10,573 nt of DNA from contig JACOVN010000043.1 in NCBI GenBank assembly GCA_016177315.1, positions 1-10,573 on the forward strand, in the 5' to 3' direction. Position numbers and translations under genes: made by a program. This document shows, piece by piece, positions 4,687 to 10,573 of this stretch (its first letter is position 1; every line of letters starts with the position of its first letter). The DNA comes from Candidatus Woesearchaeota archaeon. GTDB taxonomy: Archaea; Nanobdellota; Nanobdellia; Woesearchaeales; UBA12501. The notes below the pieces were generated by a model. That model made no database searches and was not told the DNA's origin. It saw nothing but the letters and a program-made list of their open reading frames with translations.

Positions 4687-6141
4687 ATGACCCATTACGA
4701 AGCATTCAAGGAACGGATTGGACGAGCCGCGCTCCAGTTCCGACAAACGGATGGAAAGGCAACCGTCAGAATCATTAGCAATTACGATGCAGACGGCATT
4801 ACAGCCTGCTCCATTCTCGTCAAGGCGGTGGAACGGGAGAACAGGAAATACTCTGTTACTATTCTTCAGCAATTGACTGAACCGCTCTTGGAGCAGTTTG
4901 CACAGGAGCCGCATACCCTTTACCTCTTTGCAGATCTCGGGACAAAGCATCTGGAGAATATTGCAAAGCGGTTTGCCGGAAAACAAGTTTTTATCCTGGA
5001 TCATCATGAGTTGCCATCAACGGTAGAGGAATATCCGAATGTTGTGCTGACAAATCCGCACTGCGATGGCATCGATGGCGGTAAGGAGATCTCCGCTGCA
5101 GGCATTTGCTTCTTCTTTGCCCATGCCTTGAATCCAAAGAACAGAGACATGGCACCCATAGCTCTCGTTGGGGCAATTGGTGATATCCAGGAAGAGCATG
5201 GCTTCAGACCCTTGAACCAGGAAATTCTCGACATCGCAATCAAAGAACAGTTCATACGGCAGAGGAGAACCTTGCGCTGCTTTGGCTCCAGTACCAGGCC
5301 CGTCCATAAGATCCTGGAGTATACCACCAACCCCTTCATCCCTGGCGTTAGTGGGAATGAGTCAGCAGCTATTCATTTTCTGCAACAAATAGGAATTAAC
5401 CCAAAAAATGGAAACAGCTGGAAAACTCTGGGAGATTTGAATGAGGAGGAGACGAGTAGGCTCATTGCAGGCATTGTCATGAAGAGGAATGGAGAAGCCT
5501 CTCCAGAGGATATTCTGGGTTTTACGTATACGCTGCTGCAGGAGAAAGAGAACACACCCTTCCGGGATGCGAAGGAATTTGCCACATTGCTGAATGCCTG
5601 TGGAAGATTGGACAAAGCCTCGTATGGCATTGGTGCCTGTCTTGGGGACAAGCGCATGCAGCAGAAAGCAATGCAACATCTCCAAGAGTACAAGAAGGCT
5701 ATTGTGCGCGGAATGGAATGGGTGAGGAAACAGCGAGGCACACCTTCTATTTTGGAAGAGGAGGGCGTGGTGATTATCAATGCACGAGAAAGCATCCATC
5801 ATGCCATCATTGGCACGTTAGCTTCCATGATGGCAAAATCTGGAGAATGTCCGGAAGGAACTTTCATTCTTGGACTGGCGAGAAATAGCCAGGAAACAAC
5901 AAAAGTGTCCATCCGGCTTTCTGGGAAACAGGAATTGCCGTTGCATTCCATCATTCAGGAAATTGTCCAGAGGACTGGTGGAGAAGCAGGAGGACATGGC
6001 AATGCTGCAGGAGCCTTAATCTCAAGAGAGAAGGAGGAGGAATTCGTTATGCATGCAAAGGAAATTTTGAGAATGCATCGCGAGAAATTGCTTGGTCAGG
6101 AATACCAACTTGGAAGAGAACACGGAAGTTCCAGAGCATAG
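4687..6141 (+). CDS. archaeal RecJ-like DHH-family exonuclease/phosphoesterase
   Basis: This 484-residue protein has the complete DHH active site: NYDADG (Asp34, Asp36), FADLG (Asp83), the signature LDHH (Asp105, His106, His107) and GAIGD (Asp166). The C-terminal DHHA1 domain ends with the substrate-binding GGEAGGHGNAAG (GGHG at about 435-438). Residues 170-330 form the linker and middle domain. Archaeal homologues are Mn/Mg-dependent single-strand nucleases; some associate with GINS as GAN/Cdc45-like replication factors and others process RNA. The sequence alone does not separate these roles. The start is supported by GAGGGAG at 4676-4682, 4 bases before the ATG. It follows uS15 on the same strand and is convergent with orc1/cdc6, fitting a replication or repair role. 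Confidence 0.9.
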   Translation: MTHYEAFKERIGRAALQFRQTDGKATVRIISNYDADGITACSILVKAVERENRKYSVTILQQLTEPLLEQFAQEPHTLYLFADLGTKHLENIAKRFAGKQVFILDHHELPSTVEEYPNVVLTNPHCDGIDGGKEISAAGICFFFAHALNPKNRDMAPIALVGAIGDIQEEHGFRPLNQEILDIAIKEQFIRQRRTLRCFGSSTRPVHKILEYTTNPFIPGVSGNESAAIHFLQQIGINPKNGNSWKTLGDLNEEETSRLIAGIVMKRNGEASPEDILGFTYTLLQEKENTPFRDAKEFATLLNACGRLDKASYGIGACLGDKRMQQKAMQHLQEYKKAIVRGMEWVRKQRGTPSILEEEGVVIINARESIHHAIIGTLASMMAKSGECPEGTFILGLARNSQETTKVSIRLSGKQELPLHSIIQEIVQRTGGEAGGHGNAAGALISREKEEEFVMHAKEILRMHREKLLGQEYQLGREHGSSRA

Positions 6142-6352
6142 TATTTTCTCTGCTTGTGCCGCATAAAAACAAAGCCCTGTTTCTTCTCGATTTGCGTCCA
6201 GAGCAGCTTTCCTTTCTTGATTCTGACGTAATCGAATTTCATCCGTTCAACAACCCCCACCCCTGGTTGAATAAGGAAAACACAAAGGAAACGAAGATAA
6301 CAAATAAGAACCATTTCCAGTCAAACCATTGCAGTAGATACTTGAAGACCAA

Positions 6353-6402
6353 TAACCAGTAAAAAGGCATTGAGGTGAGAAAAAATGCCTTCTTACTGGT
6401 TA
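6353..6402. repeat. long inverted repeat / stem-loop
   Basis: Arms 6353-6371 and 6384-6402 pair in 18 of 19 positions (the single mismatch is A6363/C6392), with a 12-base loop GAGGTGAGAAAA. The inner arm contains AAGGCATT/AATGCCTT and the outer arm TAACCAGT/ACTGGTTA. It lies between two convergent genes, so it could form at the end of either transcript, but neither side has a T-rich tract as an intrinsic terminator would. Confidence 0.7.
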
Positions 6403-6464
6403 AAGGAAAAAAATAGGATTGTTTGCTTTTCTCTCCTCGCATCGTGATAACATTCACGGTATAA

Positions 6465-6560
6465 CACCCCCAACACATTCACCGTACCTGAATCCATGAA
6501 AGATGGGGAGGAGTTCCCCTCCACTGGAAGGGAACTTCATCCCTTAACACACCCCCAACA
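6465..6560. repeat. paired CACCCCCAACA direct repeats
   Basis: Identical 11-mers occur at 6465-6475 and 6550-6560, the first preceded by TAA and the second by TAACA. The complementary strand is therefore G-rich (TGTTGGGGGTG). They flank the palindrome at 6513-6535. Two short copies are weak evidence on their own. Confidence 0.4.
6513..6535. repeat. 23-bp palindrome with origin-recognition-box-like core
   Basis: The sequence is symmetrical around C6524. GTTCCC and GGGAAC form the outer arms and TCCA and TGGA the inner arms, with a single C/A mismatch (10 of 11 pairs). Read on the - strand the centre is TTCCAGTGGA, the dyad found at the heart of archaeal origin recognition boxes, followed by a GGGG run. 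It is 95 bases from the orc1/cdc6 stop codon. A hairpin role in RNA is the alternative. Confidence 0.4.
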
Positions 6561-6629
6561 TCTACCCCCCATACGAATGGAAGAGGCTAAAACCATTGAG
6601 GAAGGATATGCTACCTGTCGCATGCTTGA

Positions 6630-7808
6630 TTATATGGAATCCCGGAGCAGCTTCAAGACTTTCTGCTTCAAGGCTGCATCGATTCTGATTTCCACCTTCC
6701 GTGCTTTCTTCCGCAAATCACTCAGCCAGCCAACTTCTGTCTGCAACAATCCTACTTCACCCAGTTGGATGAGGAAGGATCTGATTCTCCGTTCAGTCAA
6801 TGGTTTAAGATTGTATTTCTCGCATACCTCTAAGTAGAGCTGGTAAATATCCACACCAACCATGGCCTGCTTTTGATTCTTCAGGATAGCATAGTATAGT
6901 AATTTCTGGTGCTTCGTAAGGGAGGCAATGACATTCAGTAATTGATCCCTCTCTAGGTTTCGCTCTGCCTCGTCAACTAAATCCAACGTAATTTTATCTA
7001 GTTTTTTTGCCAGAGCAATTTTTCCGCAAGCATCGAGTAGTTCTAATGCCCTCCTGGCATCGCCGTGCTGCGCAGCTTCAATCTCTGCAATTTTCTTAAT
7101 GACTGCATCACTCACCACAGTAGCCTTGAATGCCTCCTTCGCTCTCTCCTTGAGGATATCGAAAAGCTCCTCTGCGGTATAAGGAGAGAAGATAATCTTC
7201 ACTCTCCCAACTGCAGATTGTGTTCTTGGTTTAATATAATCCGAAACCCTGATATCGTTGGAAATGATGAGGGTGGAAACTCTCGATTTTGTCTCCAGCC
7301 TGCTGAGGCGATAGAGGATATCATCCCCCTCCTCTTTTAACACATAATCAACTTCATCTAACACGATTAACACCTGCCATTCCCGCTGATTGAGGATTTT
7401 CTCCAATTCCTCCAACGCCCTCCCTCTGGTCCAACCCATCCTGGGATACTGCTGCTCTGAGCTCAGTTGATTCAGTGCTTCCAGGATGATGATTGTCTCT
7501 GTCCTGTTCTCGGAGCAATTCACGTACACTGCTTTCAACGGAACCTTCCGTTTCTCTGCCTCTTCCTGGAGCTCCCGGAGCAAATCCAAGACAAGGGCTG
7601 TCTTACCAGTGCCAGGGTTGCCATACACGAACACCCCTTTCACTACCGACTTCATGAGGATAGGAGCCAACTCCATGACCAGCTCGTTCTTCTGCTGGGT
7701 TCTGTGGAGGAAGCCTGTTGGAGGCTGCAGAGCGTACAGCACGTTCCTATCCTTGTAGAGGGGGTTCTCCAGCATACTGGCAAATGTCATCTCTTTGCGA
7801 CTCCCCAT
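6630..7808 (-). CDS. cdc6: Orc1/Cdc6 replication initiator AAA+ ATPase
   Basis: This 392-residue protein has the Orc1/Cdc6 layout. The AAA+ module has Walker A GNPGTGKT (63-70), Walker B LIVLDEVD (147-154), sensor 1 SND (183-185) and the sensor 2 motif GDARRAL (249-255). A C-terminal winged-helix domain (about 290-392) is expected to bind origin DNA. The protein recognises origin recognition boxes and loads MCM helicase in archaea. The start at 7808 has a strong Shine-Dalgarno GGGAGGAG (7813-7820), 4 bases upstream of the ATG. A TATA-like ATTTATATA on the - strand (7856-7864) predicts a leader of about 26 bases. It is divergent from the two-winged-helix gene. Archaeal origins usually lie beside this gene, making the two flanking spacers candidate origin sites. 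Confidence 0.95.
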   Translation of the reverse strand: MGSRKEMTFASMLENPLYKDRNVLYALQPPTGFLHRTQQKNELVMELAPILMKSVVKGVFVYGNPGTGKTALVLDLLRELQEEAEKRKVPLKAVYVNCSENRTETIIILEALNQLSSEQQYPRMGWTRGRALEELEKILNQREWQVLIVLDEVDYVLKEEGDDILYRLSRLETKSRVSTLIISNDIRVSDYIKPRTQSAVGRVKIIFSPYTAEELFDILKERAKEAFKATVVSDAVIKKIAEIEAAQHGDARRALELLDACGKIALAKKLDKITLDLVDEAERNLERDQLLNVIASLTKHQKLLYYAILKNQKQAMVGVDIYQLYLEVCEKYNLKPLTERRIRSFLIQLGEVGLLQTEVGWLSDLRKKARKVEIRIDAALKQKVLKLLRDSI

Positions 7809-7978
7809 TATGCTCCTCCCTTCTCAACCAGTTCCATTTCCTGTGTTGCCACTGATATATAAATCTTCCGATTATAAATTTTTTTCCTTTATTTCCGATA
7901 TTTCCTTTAATTCCTACAAGGCTCATCGTGCGGGTGCAAAAGTAAAGCTATAAAAAGCAACAGTGCATAAAGCGTTCC
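7809..7978. promoter_or_regulatory. AT-rich divergent promoter spacer upstream of orc1/cdc6
   Basis: These 170 bases separate two divergent genes. They hold the orc1 leader and TATA (7856-7864, - strand), an AT-rich stretch at about 7855-7915, and a + strand TATA (CTATAAAAAG, 7948-7957) placed 26 bases before the ATG at 7979. TTCCGAT occurs twice in direct orientation (7866-7872 and 7893-7899). The AT-rich core beside an initiator gene would suit a DNA-unwinding element, but no clear origin recognition box was found here. Confidence 0.55.
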
Positions 7979-8569
7979 ATGGCACTGTACGACATTCTGA
8001 AAGATAGAGAAGCGGTGAACATGCTCAAGGTCCTGTACGATAATGAAATGGGGAGGAAGTCCTATAGCATGCCCTTAGGCAAAATCCTTCAGGAGCCGCC
8101 TTTCCAGGGCAGAGTAGTGGGGAGAAGCGTGGAACTCTTAGAACGCCATGACCTGATTGCCATGGATTTGGGGGAGCAGAAGAACCTCTGCATTACCGAG
8201 AGAGGAAAGCGATTCATTCAGCTGATAGATGGACTCAGGGAAGTGCTGACAGAACAGCAGAAGCCAATCAAGAGTGTTAGGATCGAGTATTCCTTAACGC
8301 AGCGAGAGAGGCAATTGCTCACGATCATCTACCAAATGGGAAGAGAATTGGGAGAGGGGTATGTAGGTTTACGGGCAATAACGGTTGAACTCTACCCGTA
8401 CGAAGACTATCCTCGGAAGAGTAGCCTCGTTTCCCAATATGTAGGAAAACTAGAGAAGTTGCATCTGGTGGAGAAGAAAAAAATAGGGAGGAATATCTTC
8501 ATCACAGTAACGGCCAGAGGAAAGGAAATTGTACAGGAACAGTATATGCAAGAGCTTGCATCCAAGTGA
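7979..8569 (+). CDS. tandem winged-helix DNA-binding protein
   Basis: This is a 196-residue protein with two winged-helix-like modules. The first (about 1-85) contains SVELLERHDLIAMD as recognition helix and LCITERGKRFI as wing/helix. The second (about 105-190) repeats the plan, with SLVSQYVGKLEKLHLVEKKK followed by ITVTARGKEIVQ. The phrase 'T-x-R-G-K' appears in each wing. This is the form of MarR/PadR-like archaeal transcription regulators. No ligand or redox site is visible. The start is well set: CTATAAAAAG lies 26 bases upstream, so the mRNA is leaderless. It is divergent from orc1/cdc6 and could regulate the shared spacer, which is inference from position only. Confidence 0.75.
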   Translation: MALYDILKDREAVNMLKVLYDNEMGRKSYSMPLGKILQEPPFQGRVVGRSVELLERHDLIAMDLGEQKNLCITERGKRFIQLIDGLREVLTEQQKPIKSVRIEYSLTQRERQLLTIIYQMGRELGEGYVGLRAITVELYPYEDYPRKSSLVSQYVGKLEKLHLVEKKKIGRNIFITVTARGKEIVQEQYMQELASK

Positions 8570-8572
8570 ACA

Positions 8573-8580
8573 TTTATAAA
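8573..8580 (+). promoter_or_regulatory. TATA box for the Taw1 gene
   Basis: GAACATTTATAAATATT overlaps the end of the preceding gene and is centred 31 bases before the ATG at 8608. Because it lies downstream of the alternative start at 8566, it argues that translation begins at 8608 with a leader of only a few bases. Confidence 0.65.
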
Positions 8581-8607
8581 TATTTGAATGTTCTAAAAAT
8601 AGAGAAC

Positions 8608-9612
8608 ATGATTGTAGAAGCAGCAAAGCGGAATCTAGAAAAGCAGCATTATGTTGTTGTGGGGAATCACTCTGCTGTGAAGATTTGCCCTTTCGCCAAG
8701 CGGGATTTAAAGGGAGGGTCCGGATGCTATAAAAGTAAATTTTATGGTATTCGAAGCCACCTCTGCTGCCAGATGACACCGAGCATTACCTGCAGCAATG
8801 CCTGCGTGTTCTGCTGGAGAGATCTGACCAATCTGCACTCCATCGCTTTTAAGTATGAACATCCAGATGATCCAAGAGCAGTCATAAATGGAGCGATTCA
8901 AGGACAGAAAAAATTACTCTCTGGTTTTGGAGGAAATGGAAATACAAACAAAGAAAAATTTACCAATGCACAAGAGCCTATGCATTTCGCAATTTCCCTC
9001 ACTGGCGAGCCCACACAGTATCCACCGATAAGGGGATTAATTGAGGGATTGCATGCACGAGGCAAGAGTACTTTTCTCGTGAGCAATGGACAGTATCCAG
9101 AACAATTAGAGAAAGTATTTCCAACGCAGTTGTATATTTCCTTAGATGCTCCAAACAAAGAATGCTACAAAAAAACCGATAGGCCCTTGCATCCTGATTT
9201 CTGGGAGCGATTTTTAAGAAGTCTGGATATTCTTCGGGAAAAACGAAAGCAAGGACTCAGGACAGTATGCAGAATTACTTGCGTGAAAAAAATCAACATG
9301 GAAGATCCGAATGGGTATGCAGAACTCATTAAACGCGCTCATCCCTTGTTCCTAGAAATCAAAGGATATGCATTCATGGGGCCCTCACGATATTATCTAA
9401 CCTTAGAGAACACGCCAAGCCACGAAGAAGTTAAGGCCTTTGCAGAAGAAGTGGGAGAGAGGTGTGGGTATAAGCTGATTGATGAAGATAGAGGTAGTAG
9501 GGTAGTATTATACATGCAGGAAGATATTCCAGATAGAGTTATGGTATGGCAGGATGGCAGAGGGGAGGGAGATGGGTATTATTTGCAACAACAGAAAAAG
9601 GAAATAGCGTAG
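8608..9612 (+). CDS. taw1: 4-demethylwyosine synthase Taw1/TYW1 (radical SAM)
   Basis: This is a 334-residue radical SAM enzyme that makes the tricyclic 4-demethylwyosine from N1-methylguanosine at position 37 of tRNA-Phe, using pyruvate. From this start, Cys62, Cys66 and Cys69 form the CxxxCxxC cluster ligands (CSNACVFCW). Cys27, Cys40 and Cys53 fall at the positions of the second [4Fe-4S] cluster of the archaeal enzyme. ISLTGEPTQYP (about residues 130-140) and LYISLDAPNKE match conserved family segments. It lacks the flavodoxin domain of eukaryal TYW1, as is normal in archaea. The first ATG in frame (8566) is rejected because the promoter lies after it. Trm5 and other wyosine genes are not in the window. 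Confidence 0.95.
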   Translation: MIVEAAKRNLEKQHYVVVGNHSAVKICPFAKRDLKGGSGCYKSKFYGIRSHLCCQMTPSITCSNACVFCWRDLTNLHSIAFKYEHPDDPRAVINGAIQGQKKLLSGFGGNGNTNKEKFTNAQEPMHFAISLTGEPTQYPPIRGLIEGLHARGKSTFLVSNGQYPEQLEKVFPTQLYISLDAPNKECYKKTDRPLHPDFWERFLRSLDILREKRKQGLRTVCRITCVKKINMEDPNGYAELIKRAHPLFLEIKGYAFMGPSRYYLTLENTPSHEEVKAFAEEVGERCGYKLIDEDRGSRVVLYMQEDIPDRVMVWQDGRGEGDGYYLQQQKKEIA

Positions 9613-9628
9613 GTTACGAAGAATTAAC

Positions 9629-9636
9629 TTTATATA
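9629..9636 (+). promoter_or_regulatory. TATA box for the small membrane protein gene
   Basis: TTTATATA is centred 26 bases before the ATG at 9659 in the 46-bp gap after taw1, predicting a leaderless transcript and supporting that this small gene is real. Confidence 0.6.
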
Positions 9637-9658
9637 GAAAATATGCTTTCTTCTGTTC

Positions 9659-9904
9659 ATGGAAGAACTTTACCATACTATGGAATATGCAACACAGAAT
9701 ACGGTAGCCTTGGTTGCTGCAGGAGTTGCAACTGCCGTCCTCTTATCTTCTGCTCTGTATGGTTTATATTATGCAATGAGAGTGAAACCGATAGAGAAAC
9801 CACAACAAGAACAGAAGATGCCTGATCCAACACTCGAAGCAAAAATAAGGGAGGATTTGGAGGCGGTCGCATATAGTGAGTTTTTATGGCAGGTGTATGG
9901 ATGA
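9659..9904 (+). CDS. small single-pass membrane protein
   Basis: This is an 81-residue protein. Residues 1-14 are polar, a hydrophobic Ala/Val/Leu helix spans about 15-40, and the remaining 40 residues are charged, predicted helical and probably cytoplasmic (DPTLEAKIREDLEAVAY). It has no recognisable family. The start is backed by a well-placed TATA box. Its stop codon directly abuts the stop of the converging metallophosphoesterase gene with no base between. The function is unknown. Confidence 0.65.
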   Translation: MEELYHTMEYATQNTVALVAAGVATAVLLSSALYGLYYAMRVKPIEKPQQEQKMPDPTLEAKIREDLEAVAYSEFLWQVYG

Positions 9905-10501
9905 TTAAACCTCTACCACTACCCCATATGGTCCTGGATTGACAACTTTAGTTCCTTTCACAACATCCTTCACACCAGCATTCTCGTGCAGATGCCCACA
10001 GATATGCAATGCTATGGTGTTACGCTCCAGGAATCTCCGAATGTCTTTATTTCCACAATGCTCGTCAATGAGAAGGTCGACTTTGGTATGATGGGGCGGG
10101 GCATGGGTGATAAGAACAATTTTTCCTTTTTTCCGGATTCGCTTCTCGATTTGCTTCGCCCATCCCCGAAATGCTGAATCAGTAAAGGAAAAGCCATCTC
10201 CCTCAAAGCCGATGAAGGTAACATCCTTAAATTTCTTTAGCTGTTTATGAAGAAAAACAAGGTTTTTGGTGTACGAGCAAAGCTTTTTCAACACTTCCGG
10301 GGTTTCATGGTTTCCTGGGACGATGAACACACACTTTCCAACAGTATCCAATTTTCTCATCATATACTCTAAATGCTGCTCAAAAATAGAAATATCGCCT
10401 GCACAGGCAAGGCAGTCGACGTCTTTCTTCTTGCCTCGTTGAATGATTTTCTTCAAGGCTTTGGTGCTACAGTGAATGTCCGTGAAGGCAAGGATTTTCA
10501 T
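9905..10501 (-). CDS. calcineurin-like metallophosphoesterase
   Basis: This is a 198-residue protein with all five metallophosphoesterase blocks: DIH (Asp8, His10), GD (Asp36), GNHE (Asn64, His65), TH (His133, in THAPPHHTKVD) and GHLH (His170, His172). These residues hold two metal ions and activate water to cleave phosphate esters. The short size and the motif spacing fit the small YfcE/MJ0936-type phosphodiesterases of archaea and bacteria. The natural substrate is not known from sequence. The ATG at 10501 is chosen because the hydrophobic first strand MKILAFTDIH starts there. On the - strand ATTATAAA (10524-10531) lies 27 bases upstream, predicting a leaderless mRNA; the longer frame to 10558 would span that promoter. 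Confidence 0.92.
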   Translation of the reverse strand: MKILAFTDIHCSTKALKKIIQRGKKKDVDCLACAGDISIFEQHLEYMMRKLDTVGKCVFIVPGNHETPEVLKKLCSYTKNLVFLHKQLKKFKDVTFIGFEGDGFSFTDSAFRGWAKQIEKRIRKKGKIVLITHAPPHHTKVDLLIDEHCGNKDIRRFLERNTIALHICGHLHENAGVKDVVKGTKVVNPGPYGVVVEV

Positions 10502-10523
10502 GCAGAACAAGGAAGGCAAGGAG

Positions 10524-10531
10524 TTTATAAT
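10524..10531 (-). promoter_or_regulatory. TATA box for the metallophosphoesterase gene
   Basis: GGAAAAAC-ATTATAAA on the - strand is centred 27 bases before the ATG at 10501 and has the same A-rich BRE as the other promoters in the window. Confidence 0.6.
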
Positions 10532-10573
10532 GTTTTTCCTTAAATGCGAATATTCCATCCAGTCTTTGACTGG

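Larger units (their letters stand above)
6142..6629. other. 488-bp convergent intergenic region with palindromes and C-rich repeats
   Basis: This stretch lies between the 3' ends of the RecJ-like gene and orc1/cdc6. I see no convincing gene on either strand. It contains a long hairpin (6353-6402), a 23-bp near-perfect palindrome (6513-6535), two copies of CACCCCCAACA (6465-6475 and 6550-6560), and a nearby ATTCACGGT/ATTCACCGT pair (6452-6460 and 6477-6485). Such a density of repeats next to an Orc1 gene suggests a replication-related or transcription-terminating function. Confidence 0.5.

Noticed and set aside
6502..6570. G-quadruplex on the - strand
   Set aside because: Four G-runs exist, but the loops between them are long and one spans the palindrome, so a stable quadruplex is unlikely.
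8566..8607. Upstream extension of taw1
   Set aside because: The TATA box at 8573-8580 lies inside it; starting at 8608 places the cluster cysteines at positions expected for archaeal TYW1.
1..10573. CRISPR array, defence island or transposase gene
   Set aside because: No regularly spaced direct repeats and no cas, toxin-antitoxin, restriction or transposase motifs were seen on either strand.

Overview
The window looks like archaeal chromosome, most likely from a small-genome DPANN lineage of the Woesearchaeota/Pacearchaeota type. The domain assignment is firm. There is an archaeal-type uS15, an Orc1/Cdc6 initiator, a standalone TYW1/Taw1 wyosine-tRNA enzyme, an archaeal RecJ-like DHH nuclease, and a repeated BRE/TATA signature (roughly GAAAC-ATTTATAAA) about 26-31 bp before first-gene start codons. 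The lineage is an inference from the short accessory membrane proteins, the Cys-rich secreted proteins with a 'C-D-S-D-G' domain, and the PlsY/dolichol-kinase-like pair. The window contains no rRNA, recognisable tRNA, CRISPR array or transposase gene.

Layout. Bases 1-120 hold the tail of a + strand gene. Bases 124-1511 hold three - strand genes: two zinc-ribbon membrane proteins in tandem and a small acidic protein with an HExxH metallopeptidase motif. A divergent promoter region at 1512-1626 leads into a tight + strand operon at 1627-3069: a short PlsY-like protein, a CTP-dependent lipid-kinase-like (SEC59/DGK1/VTE5) membrane protein, and a lipoprotein. Two overlapping genes for membrane-anchored Cys-rich proteins follow (3133-3878), the second with a Ca-binding loop. 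Next come uS15 (4006-4461) and RecJ-like DHH (4687-6141), each preceded by a strongly structured non-coding stretch. A 488-bp convergent intergenic region (6142-6629) carries a long hairpin, a palindrome resembling an origin recognition box, and C-rich repeats. It lies at the 3' side of orc1/cdc6 (- strand, 6630-7808). A divergent AT-rich spacer (7809-7978) separates orc1 from a two-winged-helix protein (7979-8569), followed by Taw1 (8608-9612), a small single-TM protein (9659-9904), and a convergent metallophosphoesterase (9905-10501).

How the parts work together. The lipid operon suggests glycerolipid or polyprenol phosphorylation chemistry at the membrane. The uS15-RecJ-Orc1 block is an information-processing neighbourhood. 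The most unusual signals are in the RNA. A leader upstream of uS15 is predicted to fold as a three-way junction, the class of structure uS15 binds in rRNA. A 160-nt double-palindrome element lies between uS15 and RecJ, with possible bistable pairing next to the RecJ ribosome-binding site. All folds were read by eye, not computed.
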